Source: Catenuloplanes indicus
GTDB taxonomy: Bacteria; Actinomycetota; Actinomycetes; Mycobacteriales; Micromonosporaceae
DNA length: 64,000 bases
Direction: 5' to 3'
NCBI RefSeq assembly: GCF_030813715.1
Contig: NZ_JAUSUZ010000001.1
Coordinates: 7,856,501 to 7,920,500 of the forward strand
Of this stretch, positions 8,900-17,066 are shown piece by piece. Within the stretch, counting starts at the first letter, position 1, and every line of letters starts with the position of its first letter. Under the pieces are notes generated by a model that saw only the letters and a program-made list of their open reading frames with translations, had not been told where the DNA came from and ran no database searches. The position numbers and the translations under genes were made by a program.

Positions 8900-10978
8900 A
8901 TGGCTAAACGCAAGCAGGTTCAACGGTCCACCCGCGAGACCGGCCCCGCCGTGGCCCCGGCCGACGGCGAGAAGAAGAAGGGCATGTCGGCCGGGATGTC
9001 CTGGCTGATCGTCGGCCTCGGCGTCGTCGCCTCGCTGTGGGCCATCGGCGCGCTGACCAACGCGGGCGTCGTCCCGGCCGCGTACCTCTTCGCGTACCTG
9101 GACTTCTACGCCGGTGTGGTCGTGCTGGTGTCCCTGTCGATCACGGTCATGGTCGGCCTGGCCGCCACCGACCGGCTGATCCTCACGCCCAAGCACCGCG
9201 TGCTCGTCCAGGGCGTGCACCGCACCACCGGCACCATCGCGGTGTCGTTCCTGCTGCTGCACGTCATGGTGAAGATCCTCGAGGCGCACGCTTCCGTCAT
9301 CGACCTGGTCATCCCGTTCCTGAACCCGAACACGCTGTACGTCGGCATGGGCACGATCGCCGCGTGGTGCCTGGTCGGCACGTTCTGGAGCGGCGTCGCC
9401 CGGGTGAAGTTCGCCGGCAAGGGCAAGCCGTGGATGTGGCGTGCCGTGCACTCCGTCGGCTACCTCGCCTGGCCGCCCGCGCTCGGCCACGGCCTGCTGG
9501 CCGGCCGCGCGGCCGCCACCTGGGTCATCGTCTCCTACATCCTGTGCGTGGTCGGCGTCGTCATCGCGATGCTGGTCCGGGTGATCGGCGTCTACAACAA
9601 GCGCATCTCGCAGCCGAAGGCCGTGCCGTCCGCCGCGAAGGCCGCGGGCAAGGCACAGGCCGGCCCGCTGGAGGCCGCGAACGGCGCACGGGCGACCTCG
9701 AACCGCCCGGTGTACCGCGGCGCGGTCCGTAACCAGCCGTCCGCCGAGGAGTCGCTCAGCGCGCCGCGCGGCGCCGCCTGGGGCGGCTTCTCCGACGAGG
9801 GCGCCGAGCAGCGCCGCCAGCGCCAGACGCCGCTCCCGGCGAACGCGCTGGAGGAGACGCAGCTGATGTCCAAGATCTCCCGGGACGTGGTGGAGGAGGC
9901 GGAGGAGCTGGTTCAGGCCGCGGCCCGCCGCGCCCCGGCCACGGCCACGCTGGACGAGGACCTGATCGAAACCCGGCCGGCCCGCCGTGCGCCCGCGCCG
10001 CGCGAGCCGGAGCCGGTCGACGACTACGAGGACGAGGCGCCGCGTCGTCCCGCCCGCCGCCCGCTCGTCCCCGAGCTGGTGGAGGAGGAGACGCCGGCTC
10101 CGCGCCGCCCGCGCCGGGAGGACGACTACGAGGACGCGCCGCCGGTCCGCCGCGCCGGCCGCGACCCGGAGCCGGAGTTCGACGACGACTACGAGGACGA
10201 GGTCCCCGCGCCGCGCCGCACCCGCCGGCCGGCCGCGGAGGCCCCGGCCAAGCCCGCGCCGCGCCGGTCCCGGCGCACCGAGGACGAGGAGGAGTTCGGC
10301 GAGGCGCAGATCTCGGCCGCGGCCACGCCGCCGCGCCGTACCCGCCGCGCCGTGGAGGAGCCGGAGGAGACCGCCGCGCCACGCCGCGCCCGCCGGGCCG
10401 CGGAGGAGGACGACGATGCGTACGTGACCGGCGAGTACGAGACCGTGTCCCGCCGCAGCCGCCGGGCCGCCGTGGACGAGGAGGACGAGGTCGCGGCCGC
10501 CACCGCGCCGCGCCGGGCCCGCCGCGCCGTGGACGAGGACGAGGAGGACGAGGTCGCGATCGCCACCCGGCCGCGCCGCGCCCGCCGCGCCGCCGAGGAG
10601 GACGACGAGGAGGAGGCCGCCCGCCCGCGCCGCTCGCACCGCGCCACCGAGGACGCCGAGCCGGAGGTGGCCGAGGTCGCCCCGCCGCGCCGGGCCCGCC
10701 GGGCCGCCCCCGCGCCGGCCCCGGAGCCGGAGGAGGAGGCCGCGGTCGACGAGTACTGGCGCCCGCCGGCGAACCCGGTCAGCCGGTACGAGGAGGAGCA
10801 GGCCCGCCCGGACTTCAACGGCGACGACACCCCGACGCTGGTCGATCTGACCGCCCGCCGGGCCGCCCGCTCGGCCCGCCCGGCGAAGGAGGCCAAGACC
10901 CGGCGTCCGGGCCGCGCCGCCGCCGACGAGGTCTCGGACGACGAGTTCTGGGCGCGCATGCGTGGCGAGGCCAAGTAG
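8900..10978 (+). CDS. Cytochrome b-like membrane protein with long Arg/acidic tail
   Basis: This is a 692-residue protein. Residues ~30-235 hold about five membrane helices with two histidine pairs, H107/H121 and H184/H197, spaced 14 and 13 residues apart on two helices. That is the pattern of bis-heme b proteins such as ferric reductase, NOX and cytochrome b561 types, so transmembrane electron transfer is inferred. Residues ~240-690 are a disordered tail built from repeats of the type PRRARRAVEE with acidic DEEDE runs. The start ATG at 8900 follows GAGGAGCG. The next gene, 67 bases downstream with its own GAAGGAG site, is a NuoF-ferredoxin fusion, a likely cytosolic electron partner. Heme binding is not proven from sequence alone. 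Confidence 0.65.
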   Translation: MAKRKQVQRSTRETGPAVAPADGEKKKGMSAGMSWLIVGLGVVASLWAIGALTNAGVVPAAYLFAYLDFYAGVVVLVSLSITVMVGLAATDRLILTPKHRVLVQGVHRTTGTIAVSFLLLHVMVKILEAHASVIDLVIPFLNPNTLYVGMGTIAAWCLVGTFWSGVARVKFAGKGKPWMWRAVHSVGYLAWPPALGHGLLAGRAAATWVIVSYILCVVGVVIAMLVRVIGVYNKRISQPKAVPSAAKAAGKAQAGPLEAANGARATSNRPVYRGAVRNQPSAEESLSAPRGAAWGGFSDEGAEQRRQRQTPLPANALEETQLMSKISRDVVEEAEELVQAAARRAPATATLDEDLIETRPARRAPAPREPEPVDDYEDEAPRRPARRPLVPELVEEETPAPRRPRREDDYEDAPPVRRAGRDPEPEFDDDYEDEVPAPRRTRRPAAEAPAKPAPRRSRRTEDEEEFGEAQISAAATPPRRTRRAVEEPEETAAPRRARRAAEEDDDAYVTGEYETVSRRSRRAAVDEEDEVAAATAPRRARRAVDEDEEDEVAIATRPRRARRAAEEDDEEEAARPRRSHRATEDAEPEVAEVAPPRRARRAAPAPAPEPEEEAAVDEYWRPPANPVSRYEEEQARPDFNGDDTPTLVDLTARRAARSARPAKEAKTRRPGRAAADEVSDDEFWARMRGEAK

Positions 10979-11045
10979 AGTCGCTTTCTCGTCCCGGGGA
11001 GCCCACTCCCCGCACGACCCGTACAGCACGTGAAGGAGACAAGCG

Positions 11046-12569
11046 GTGAGCACAGGCGTTGTGCCTCCGGTGGGGTGCATCGGCCCGGCCCGGTTGACGG
11101 CGGGATTCGAGGACTTCGGCCGTCTGGACCTCTATGCCCACCTGGAGGTCCACGGCGACCTGCGCCCGCTGTCCGCCGACGATCTGATCGACCTCGCCGA
11201 GAAGATCAAGCTCACCGGCCGCGGTGGGGCGGGCTTCCCGTTCCACCGCAAGGTGAAGGCCGTCGTCGAGTCCGCGGACCGGCAGGACCGCGCACCGGTC
11301 GTGGTGGTCAACGCCACCGAGGGTGAGCCGCCCTCGTGGAAGGACAAGATGCTGCTCACCCGGGCACCGCATCTGATCCTGGACGGGGCTGCGCTCGCCG
11401 CCTGGGCGCTGGAGGCCGAGGAGATCGTCATCGGCGTGGCCGACGACGGCGTCGGCCAGAGCTCGCTGGAGGAGGCGCTGGCCGAGCGCCGCATGCCGGC
11501 CCCGACCCGGATCGTGACCGTCCCCCACCGGTTCATCGCCGGTGAGGGCGGCGCGCTGGTCCGCGGCATCAACGGCGAGGCGCACATCCCGCCGGGAATC
11601 AAGCAGCGCTCGTCGGAGAGCGGCGTCAACGGCCAGCCGACGCTGCTGTCGAACGCGGAGACGTACTCGCAGATCGCGGTCGCGGCCCGGCTGGGACCGC
11701 AGGAGTACACCGCGGTCGGCACGAAGAAGGAGCCGGGCACGGTCCTGCTCACGGTCGGCGGCTCCGCCGCGCAGCACATGGTGCTGGAGTGCCCGACCGG
11801 CGTGCCGCTGCGCGAGGTGCTGGACATCTGCGGCGCCACCGAAGGCCCCGGCATCCTGGTCGGCGGCTACCACGGCAAGTGGATCACCTGGGAGAACGCG
11901 CAGAAGGCGGAGATCTCCCGGGAGAGCTTCGCCGCGATCGGCGGCACGCTCGGCGCCGGCATGATCATCCCGCTGGGCAACGACACCTGCCCGCTCGGCG
12001 AGGCCAGCCGGATCGTCCGCTACCTGGCCGGTGAGTCGGCCGGACAGTGCGGCCCGTGCCGGCTCGGCCTGCCCGACGTGGCCAACCAGTTCCAGCTGCT
12101 CACCGCGTCCGGCTCGGCCGCGGCCGAGCAGGCGGTGCGGAACGCGGCCGGCATGGTCCGCGGCCGCGGCGCGTGCAGCCACCCGGACGGCACGTCCCGG
12201 TTCGCGCTCACCGCGCTGGAGGTGTTCGCCGAGGACATCAAGCGTCACCGGCTCGGCGAGGGCTGCGGCAAGCCGGTCAAGAAGCTGCTGCCGATCCCGA
12301 ACGAGCTGCCCGGCGGCCCGAGCATCGGCAAGCTCAAGCTGGACTGGGCGCGCTGCGACGGTCACGGGCTCTGCGCCGAGGTCTTCCCCGAGCTGATCAA
12401 ACTGGACGGCAACGGCTACCCGACGTTCCCGGACGCGCCGGTCCCGATCTGGCTGGAGTCGGCCGCGCGCAAGGCGATCCTGGTCTGCCCCGCGCTCGCA
12501 CTGCACCTGGACAAGGGCGGCAGCGACCGGGACAAGGGCAAGCCGAAGCCCGCGCCCCGGCGGCGCTGA
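11046..12569 (+). CDS. NuoF-like flavoprotein fused to [3Fe-4S]-type ferredoxin
   Basis: This 507-residue soluble protein is related to the FMN/NADH-binding subunit of complex I. It shows the glycine-rich GRGGAGFPFHRK at 58-69, the VNATEGEP segment at 88-95, an SLBB-like region near 235-270, then the Fe-S region. There the normal CxxCxxC is ESAGQCGPCR (A332, C335, C338) followed by C377, so one ligand is replaced by alanine; C315 or C407 might substitute. Residues ~425-490 form a ferredoxin domain with C437-x5-C443 and C481-Pro, the [3Fe-4S] pattern. No other nuo genes are nearby, so it is not complex I. With the heme-type membrane protein upstream it probably forms an NAD(P)H-linked redox chain. 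The GTG start follows GAAGGAG at a spacing of eight. Confidence 0.75.
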   Translation: MSTGVVPPVGCIGPARLTAGFEDFGRLDLYAHLEVHGDLRPLSADDLIDLAEKIKLTGRGGAGFPFHRKVKAVVESADRQDRAPVVVVNATEGEPPSWKDKMLLTRAPHLILDGAALAAWALEAEEIVIGVADDGVGQSSLEEALAERRMPAPTRIVTVPHRFIAGEGGALVRGINGEAHIPPGIKQRSSESGVNGQPTLLSNAETYSQIAVAARLGPQEYTAVGTKKEPGTVLLTVGGSAAQHMVLECPTGVPLREVLDICGATEGPGILVGGYHGKWITWENAQKAEISRESFAAIGGTLGAGMIIPLGNDTCPLGEASRIVRYLAGESAGQCGPCRLGLPDVANQFQLLTASGSAAAEQAVRNAAGMVRGRGACSHPDGTSRFALTALEVFAEDIKRHRLGEGCGKPVKKLLPIPNELPGGPSIGKLKLDWARCDGHGLCAEVFPELIKLDGNGYPTFPDAPVPIWLESAARKAILVCPALALHLDKGGSDRDKGKPKPAPRRR

Positions 12570-12643
12570 GTTTAGAGTTCGGCCAGGGCCGGGTACACCC
12601 TCCTCAACGGACGCACTCGCACCCCTCGAGGAGGGCCGCACCC

Positions 12644-12880
12644 ATGGCTTACCAGACCGGTCGCCGCAGCAACGTCTCGACCGCCCGCATCCTGACGATC
12701 ATCGCCTTCGTCTGCGCGGCGCTCGCCCTGTTCGTCTCGCCGCTGATCTTCGGCCTCGCGGCCATCGTGCTCGGCGCGGTCGGCGCGTCCATGGGCGACA
12801 AGCCGCTCGGCTGGTACGCCGCGGCCGCCGGTGGCGTGGCCCTGCTCCTCGGCTACCTGCTCGCCATGGCCATCCTCTGA
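12644..12880 (+). CDS. Small two-helix membrane protein
   Basis: This 78-residue protein has a short polar N-terminus (MAYQTGRRSNVSTAR) and two hydrophobic hairpins, ILTIIAFVCAALALFVSPLIFGLAAIVLGAVG and WYAAAAGGVALLLGYLLAMAIL. Such proteins resemble DUF4190-like integral membrane proteins; the function is unknown. A strong GAGGAGGG ribosome site lies seven bases before the ATG, which decides the start. It ends 10 bases before a 15-base-pair bidirectional terminator. Confidence 0.7.
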   Translation: MAYQTGRRSNVSTARILTIIAFVCAALALFVSPLIFGLAAIVLGAVGASMGDKPLGWYAAAAGGVALLLGYLLAMAIL

Positions 12881-12890
12881 GATTCTCCCG

Positions 12891-12925
12891 AGAGCCGGCC
12901 GTGAGGTCTCCTCACGGCCGGCTCT
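12891..12925. terminator. Bidirectional hairpin terminator
   Basis: AGAGCCGGCCGTGAG at 12891-12905 pairs perfectly with CTCACGGCCGGCTCT at 12911-12925 around a five-base loop. It separates two convergent genes and overlaps the last codons of the ankyrin gene. Confidence 0.85.
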
Positions 12926-13319
12926 CCGCGTTCTCCAGCAGTGCGCGCATCGCGGGCAGCGAGAAGAAGTCCGCGGTGGCGAGCGCGCTCGGCGAGCCGT
13001 CCTCCGGCCGGGCACCGGCGCCGAGCAGGATCGTCACCGTCTCCGCGTTCTGCCGGAAGACCGCGGCCGCGAGCGCGGTCTGCCCACGATCGTTCACCCG
13101 CGTGTGGTCGGCGCCCCGGGCCAGCAGCGCGGCCACGGTCTCCGGGTGGTTGTGGTAGGCCGCCAGGATCAGCAGCGTGTCACCCTTGTCGTTGGTCAGG
13201 TTCGCCGGCACGCCGGCGTCCACGTTCGCGGCGAGCTCCTCGGTGTCCCCGCTGCGGGCCAGGTCGAACATGCGGTGGGCGAATTCCAGCGTCGCCTCGT
13301 CGAGCTCGTGCGTAGTCAC
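12912..13319 (-). CDS. Ankyrin-repeat protein
   Basis: This 135-residue protein is made of about three ankyrin repeats after a 20-residue N-terminal helix. Repeat hallmarks are GDTLLILAAYHNHPETVAAL (residues ~46-65), GQTALAAAVFRQNAETVTIL and ARPEDGSPSALATADFFSLP. Ankyrin repeats bind other proteins; short bacterial versions often act as immunity or adaptor proteins, but no partner is evident here. It lies 16 bases downstream of the VOC-family gene on the same strand and is probably co-transcribed with it. The ATG at 13319 gives a start typical for this small family. Confidence 0.85.
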   Translation of the reverse strand: MTTHELDEATLEFAHRMFDLARSGDTEELAANVDAGVPANLTNDKGDTLLILAAYHNHPETVAALLARGADHTRVNDRGQTALAAAVFRQNAETVTILLGAGARPEDGSPSALATADFFSLPAMRALLENAESRP

Positions 13320-13335
13320 GCCCCGACCCTAGTAG

Positions 13336-13746
13336 CTACTCCCGGGGCGCGCCGATGTTGACCATCCAGCCGATGCCGAACCGGTCGGTGAGCTGCCCGT
13401 ACTCGTCGCCCCACATCTGTGTGGCCAGCGGCGTGTGCACGGTCGCGCCGTCCGACAGCCGCTCCCACTGTGCGCGCAGTGACTCCGCCTCGTCGCCGCT
13501 GAGACAGATCGTGATCACCGAGCCGGACGTGATCTCCACGTCCGGCGGCGTGTCCGCGGCCATCAGCGTCATCCCGGACGGCGTCTCCAGCTGCCCGTGC
13601 ATCACCTGGTCGGCGAGCGGCCCCTCCTGCCCGTACTGGCCGAACGTCATCACCTGTACCTCGCCGCCGAGCGCGCCGCGGTAGAACTCCAGCGCCTCCC
13701 TCGCCTGGCCGCGGAAGTTGATGTACGGGTTGAGCCGAGCCACCAT
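13336..13746 (-). CDS. VOC/PhnB-like glyoxalase-fold protein
   Basis: This 136-residue protein of the vicinal oxygen chelate superfamily is closest to the PhnB/YjdN subgroup. It begins LNPYINFRGQAREALEFYR, has the central SGMTLMAADTPP strand, and ends MWGDEYGQLTDRFGIGWMVN, the characteristic C-terminal signature. Members of this subgroup are usually annotated as 3-demethylubiquinone-like or glyoxalase proteins, often without known activity. The ATG at 13746 follows a GGAGG-like sequence (revcomp of cctcc at 13753). It is the first gene of a probable two-gene unit with the ankyrin protein. Confidence 0.85.
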   Translation of the reverse strand: MVARLNPYINFRGQAREALEFYRGALGGEVQVMTFGQYGQEGPLADQVMHGQLETPSGMTLMAADTPPDVEITSGSVITICLSGDEAESLRAQWERLSDGATVHTPLATQMWGDEYGQLTDRFGIGWMVNIGAPRE

Positions 13747-13881
13747 GACATGCCTCCTGAGCTGCGTGGACGTTCGTCGGTCGCAGCCTAGCCCGCACTC
13801 GCGTACCCGGTGCGCGGTTCGTCGTTACGCCATCGGCACAAGACACTGTGGAGTGGTCCGGATGTGCCTAGATTGGGATCC

Positions 13882-14676
13882 ATGAGCAGACTCCCGGTCT
13901 GGTTCGAGGCGCGCGGCGCCGGACCAGTGATCATCTTCCCGTGCCGGACGCGCAAGGAGCACGCGGATCTCGCCGAGCGGCTGGCCGACCGGTTCCGGGT
14001 GGTGCGCTACCTGCCCCGGCACGTCACCGGCATCGACGCGCCCGAGGGCGACGCCGAGGACTGGGTGACCTGGGAGGAGCAGGAGGACGGCCCGGCGTTC
14101 TGGGGCGGCAAGCCGATCGAGGACTTCCCGGTCGAGCTGGAGGTCGCCGACCTGCACCGGGTCGCGGACGAGGCCGGCGCCGCACGCTTCGTGCTGGCCG
14201 GCTACTCCGGCACGGCCGCGCTCGCCGCGTTCCTCGCGCCGCTCACGCCGCGCGCGGCCGGCCTGCTCGCCGGTGGCTTCCCGATCCTCGGGTCGAAGGA
14301 GTACTGGATGGGCTCCGCCGAGGGTGCCCGGCTCGCGTACCTGACCGCCGGTCTGCGCGCGCTGGCCGACAACGCGTTCGCCACCGCGCTGATGTACCGG
14401 GCCTGGCACGACCGCGACGACCGGCCCGCGCTGACGGCGCTCCCCGGACCCAAGATCGTCTGGTACGGCGCGAACGACGGCGAGCCCGGCTGCCTGCTGC
14501 ACGAGTCACGTCCCGGCATCCGGCTGGCCCGCCGCCTCCGCGAGACCCGCGCCGAGCTGGAGGCGTGCGGCGTCACGGTCCTGGAGCTGCCCGGCCTCGA
14601 CCACCTGTCCGTGCAGGCCGCACCGGACACGGTCGCCGCCCGCCTGCGCGTGCTGCTGGCCGGCCGCACCTGGTGA
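13882..14676 (+). CDS. Alpha/beta hydrolase fold protein
   Basis: This is a 264-residue alpha/beta hydrolase. The nucleophile elbow is AGYSGTAAL, giving Ser in a G-x-S-G-T context rather than the usual GxSxG, and the catalytic His is expected in GLDHLSVQ near the C-terminus. An oxyanion-region IIFPCRTRKEHADLAERLA follows the N-terminal strand. The substrate is unknown; esterase, lipase or haloperoxidase-like activity are all possible. The ATG at 13882 (MSRLPVWFEARGAGPVII) puts the fold at the expected distance from the start; an upstream in-frame ATG at 13810 would add an unlikely Arg-rich leader. Confidence 0.75.
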   Translation: MSRLPVWFEARGAGPVIIFPCRTRKEHADLAERLADRFRVVRYLPRHVTGIDAPEGDAEDWVTWEEQEDGPAFWGGKPIEDFPVELEVADLHRVADEAGAARFVLAGYSGTAALAAFLAPLTPRAAGLLAGGFPILGSKEYWMGSAEGARLAYLTAGLRALADNAFATALMYRAWHDRDDRPALTALPGPKIVWYGANDGEPGCLLHESRPGIRLARRLRETRAELEACGVTVLELPGLDHLSVQAAPDTVAARLRVLLAGRTW

Positions 14677-14695
14677 GGCCGGAACCCGGCGCCGT

Positions 14696-14707
14696 GTAAC
14701 CGGTTAC
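14696..14707. repeat. 12-base perfect palindrome GTAACCGGTTAC
   Basis: GTAACCGGTTAC overlaps the stop codon of the P-loop regulator gene. It shares the AACCGGTT core with the LacI-type operator at 25789. It could be a second binding site for that regulator or chance. Confidence 0.3.
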
Positions 14708-16866
14708 GGGATGGTCGACTCGTGCTGCCACAGATGGCCGCAGACCAGGTCGAGGCCGCGCTGCAGGTGCCGGCGGTAGGTGCTGAACGACAGTCCCAGG
14801 CGCTCCGCGGCGGCGACCTGGGTGGGCAGCCGGTGGAAGAACGCGGTCGCGACGACGCGGTGCAGACGCGCCTCGCGCGGATCGTCGCGCAGCGTGTCGA
14901 CGGCGTCGGTCAGCACCTCGCGGAGCGCGTCGACCAGGTCACCGGCGCCGCCGGACTCCGCGGAGCGGGACGCCGCCACGGTCATCCGGGTGCCGAGCAG
15001 CGGGCTGGTGGCCAGCGCGGCCGGGCGGTGGAAGTCGCGCAGCGCGTCACGGACGGCCGCGTCGAAGTCCGGGCGGGACAGCGCGGGCGCGACCGGCGGC
15101 GCCGGCGTCACCGGCGGCGTGGCCAGCGCGAACCAGACGTCCCGCGGGGTCACCCGCCAGTCGCAGGCGAACAGCGTGTACTCCCGGCCGCCGGCCGTGG
15201 TGGTGACGCCGGCCGGGTGGTGGCCGACCAGGCCGAGCAGGCGCTCCCACTTCGGTGCGCCGGCCGCGGGCACGTAGGTCCAGGCCAGCCGGCCGGACGT
15301 GATCCACAGTGCGTAGACGCGCAGCTGGAGCGTGTGCATCGCGGACGTCACCTCGTCGTACGCGGTGCTGTCGATCATGAAGCGCAGCATGCCGACGTGC
15401 TCGCCCGCACCGAGCGGCCGGGTGCGCTCCGCATGCGCGAGCGCGGCCGCGGCCAGCGGATCCGCGGTGGCGAGTGTGGCCGCGTCCGGGGCGTCGCCCG
15501 GCAGGCGCAGCCAGAGCAGGAAGCCGGCGGCCGAGTCGTCGGTGGACCGGCGGTAGACGCGGAACGAGCCCGGCTGCGCGCCCAGCCAGAACGTCACGGT
15601 CGCGGCGGCCTCCTCGCCCTGGGCCGCGCGCGTCATCGCGGTGATCGCGTCGTGGTCACCGGGCCGCAGGCCGTCCTCGTAGCCGTGGCCGTGCCGGGGG
15701 AGCAGCGTCAGCCACTCCGCGGCCGGGCCGTATCGCTGCAGGTGGGCCAGTGCGCGGGCGGCGGCGAGCGAGTCCGCCGGCGTGGCCGCCGCGCGTACCC
15801 GGGAGAGCAGGTGGTCGCCGATCGCGTGGTGCATGCGCTCGTACTCGGCCGGATCGCGCCAGCGCAGGTCGGCGTCGACGGCCTCGCGGACCATCTCGTG
15901 CAGCGTCACCCCGGGCCGGCCGTCCTCGGTGAACGGCAGGCCGCGCAGCCAGCGCATCAGCGCGCCCGGATCGACGCCGCCGGTCCGGCCGAGCACGTCG
16001 GCGAGCAGCGCCTCCGTGGTGTGCGGCGCGTGCGCGCAGATCTCCAGCGCGCGGCGGTGCGACGCCGACGGTACGTCACCGATCAGCGCGCTGAGCAGCG
16101 ACGCCAGCACCTCCGGCGCCGGCCGCCACGGCCGTCCGGACCGCTCCCCGCCCGGCGGTCCACCGGGCACCGTTCCGCCCCGCGCGCCGCCGGTCGGCGC
16201 CGTGCCCGGAACGCCGGCGGGCGGTTCCGTGCCCGGTGCGCCGCCGGGCGCCGCCGTGGCCGGCGGGACCGTGGGTGCGGCGTCGCCGGGCAGGGAGCCG
16301 TCCGGGAGGGTGGCGGCGAGGGTGAGCGCGAGCGGGTGACCGCCGGTGAAGGACAGCACGGCCGGCCGGGACCCCGCGGGTACGCCGCGCAGCTCCAGCA
16401 GCCGGTCCGCCTCGGCCGGGCTCAGGTCGCCGAGTTCACGGGACTCGGCCACGCACGGTTCCCGGCCCGCGACCACCACGGTGGTGCCGGCCGGCAGCCG
16501 GGGCAGGAACACGTCCCGCAGCCAGCCCTCCAGGCCCTGGCAGTGCTCGAACGCGTCGACCAGCAGCACGGAGCCGCCGGCCCGGCGCACCTCGGCGGTG
16601 AACGCGGCCGGGGACGGCTCGATCGTCCGGCCGTCCACCTCGGATACGGTGCGGCCCGCGTCCCGCGCCTCGTCCGCGAGGCGGCGCAGCAGCGTGGACT
16701 TGCCGATGCCACCCGGGCCGTGCAGGCCGAGCACCCCGCCGTCGCGCAGCACGGCGCGGAACGCGTCCAGCTCGCGCTCGCGGCCGACGAAGAACCGGTC
16801 ACGCGCCGCGCGCAGGCGCTCGCCGAGCGACATCGCGGGCATCATGACCTGGCCGCCAGCATTCAT
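14704..16866 (-). CDS. Large P-loop ATPase with C-terminal helix-turn-helix (STAND-like regulator)
   Basis: This is a 720-residue protein. An N-terminal AAA/STAND ATPase has Walker A GPGGIGKS at 50-57 and a Walker B-like VLLVDAFEHCQGLEGW near 105-120, followed by a sensor-like TTVVVAGREP. A Pro/Gly/Ala low-complexity linker of about 50 residues interrupts the ATPase region. The middle is helical. The C-terminal 40 residues contain QVAAAERLGLSFSTYRRHLQ, a sigma-70 region 4 or LuxR-like recognition helix. This suggests a signal-responsive transcription regulator of the MalT/SARP type. The start ATG at 16866 has an AGGAT sequence about eight bases upstream; the frame opens to 16998 but without coding signs. 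Confidence 0.65.
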   Translation of the reverse strand: MNAGGQVMMPAMSLGERLRAARDRFFVGRERELDAFRAVLRDGGVLGLHGPGGIGKSTLLRRLADEARDAGRTVSEVDGRTIEPSPAAFTAEVRRAGGSVLLVDAFEHCQGLEGWLRDVFLPRLPAGTTVVVAGREPCVAESRELGDLSPAEADRLLELRGVPAGSRPAVLSFTGGHPLALTLAATLPDGSLPGDAAPTVPPATAAPGGAPGTEPPAGVPGTAPTGGARGGTVPGGPPGGERSGRPWRPAPEVLASLLSALIGDVPSASHRRALEICAHAPHTTEALLADVLGRTGGVDPGALMRWLRGLPFTEDGRPGVTLHEMVREAVDADLRWRDPAEYERMHHAIGDHLLSRVRAAATPADSLAAARALAHLQRYGPAAEWLTLLPRHGHGYEDGLRPGDHDAITAMTRAAQGEEAAATVTFWLGAQPGSFRVYRRSTDDSAAGFLLWLRLPGDAPDAATLATADPLAAAALAHAERTRPLGAGEHVGMLRFMIDSTAYDEVTSAMHTLQLRVYALWITSGRLAWTYVPAAGAPKWERLLGLVGHHPAGVTTTAGGREYTLFACDWRVTPRDVWFALATPPVTPAPPVAPALSRPDFDAAVRDALRDFHRPAALATSPLLGTRMTVAASRSAESGGAGDLVDALREVLTDAVDTLRDDPREARLHRVVATAFFHRLPTQVAAAERLGLSFSTYRRHLQRGLDLVCGHLWQHESTIP

Positions 16867-16989
16867 GGACCGGGATCCTAGCCCTGACTCCGACACGCCG
16901 ACGATTGCGCAGAGTGACGGACGATCCGCCGGCATGTCGGTAGGCCGCCGAGCGGCGTGCCGGGTGACGCGGATTTCTTTTCCGCGTAT

Positions 16990-17011
16990 CCCTATCAAAC
17001 CTATAGGGTTT
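16990..17011. promoter_or_regulatory. Operator-like repeats upstream of cysteine dioxygenase
   Basis: Two overlapping inverted repeats occur in an AT-rich patch: CCCTAT (16990-16995) with ATAGGG (17003-17008), and AAACC (16997-17001) with GGTTT (17007-17011). The patch lies 56 bases before the cysteine dioxygenase start and 124 bases before the divergent ATPase start, a natural place for a shared regulator. Confidence 0.4.
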
Positions 17012-17066
17012 ATCGGCTACACTCGGCAGTGCTTCGGTTGTTCGACGAGTGCTGAGGACCTCAACG

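Noticed and set aside
8674-8913. 79-residue frame before the heme-type protein
   Set aside because: Cys/Arg-rich with no coding bias; it overlaps the start and leader of the real gene.
8843-11080. 745-codon frame opposite the heme-type membrane protein
   Set aside because: Arg/Gly/Ala-only composition with no motif; it mirrors the repeat tail of the real gene.
11046-12569. Part of a complex I (nuo) operon
   Set aside because: No other nuo subunits nearby, an altered N3 site and a C-terminal ferredoxin; it is a stand-alone NuoF-like protein.
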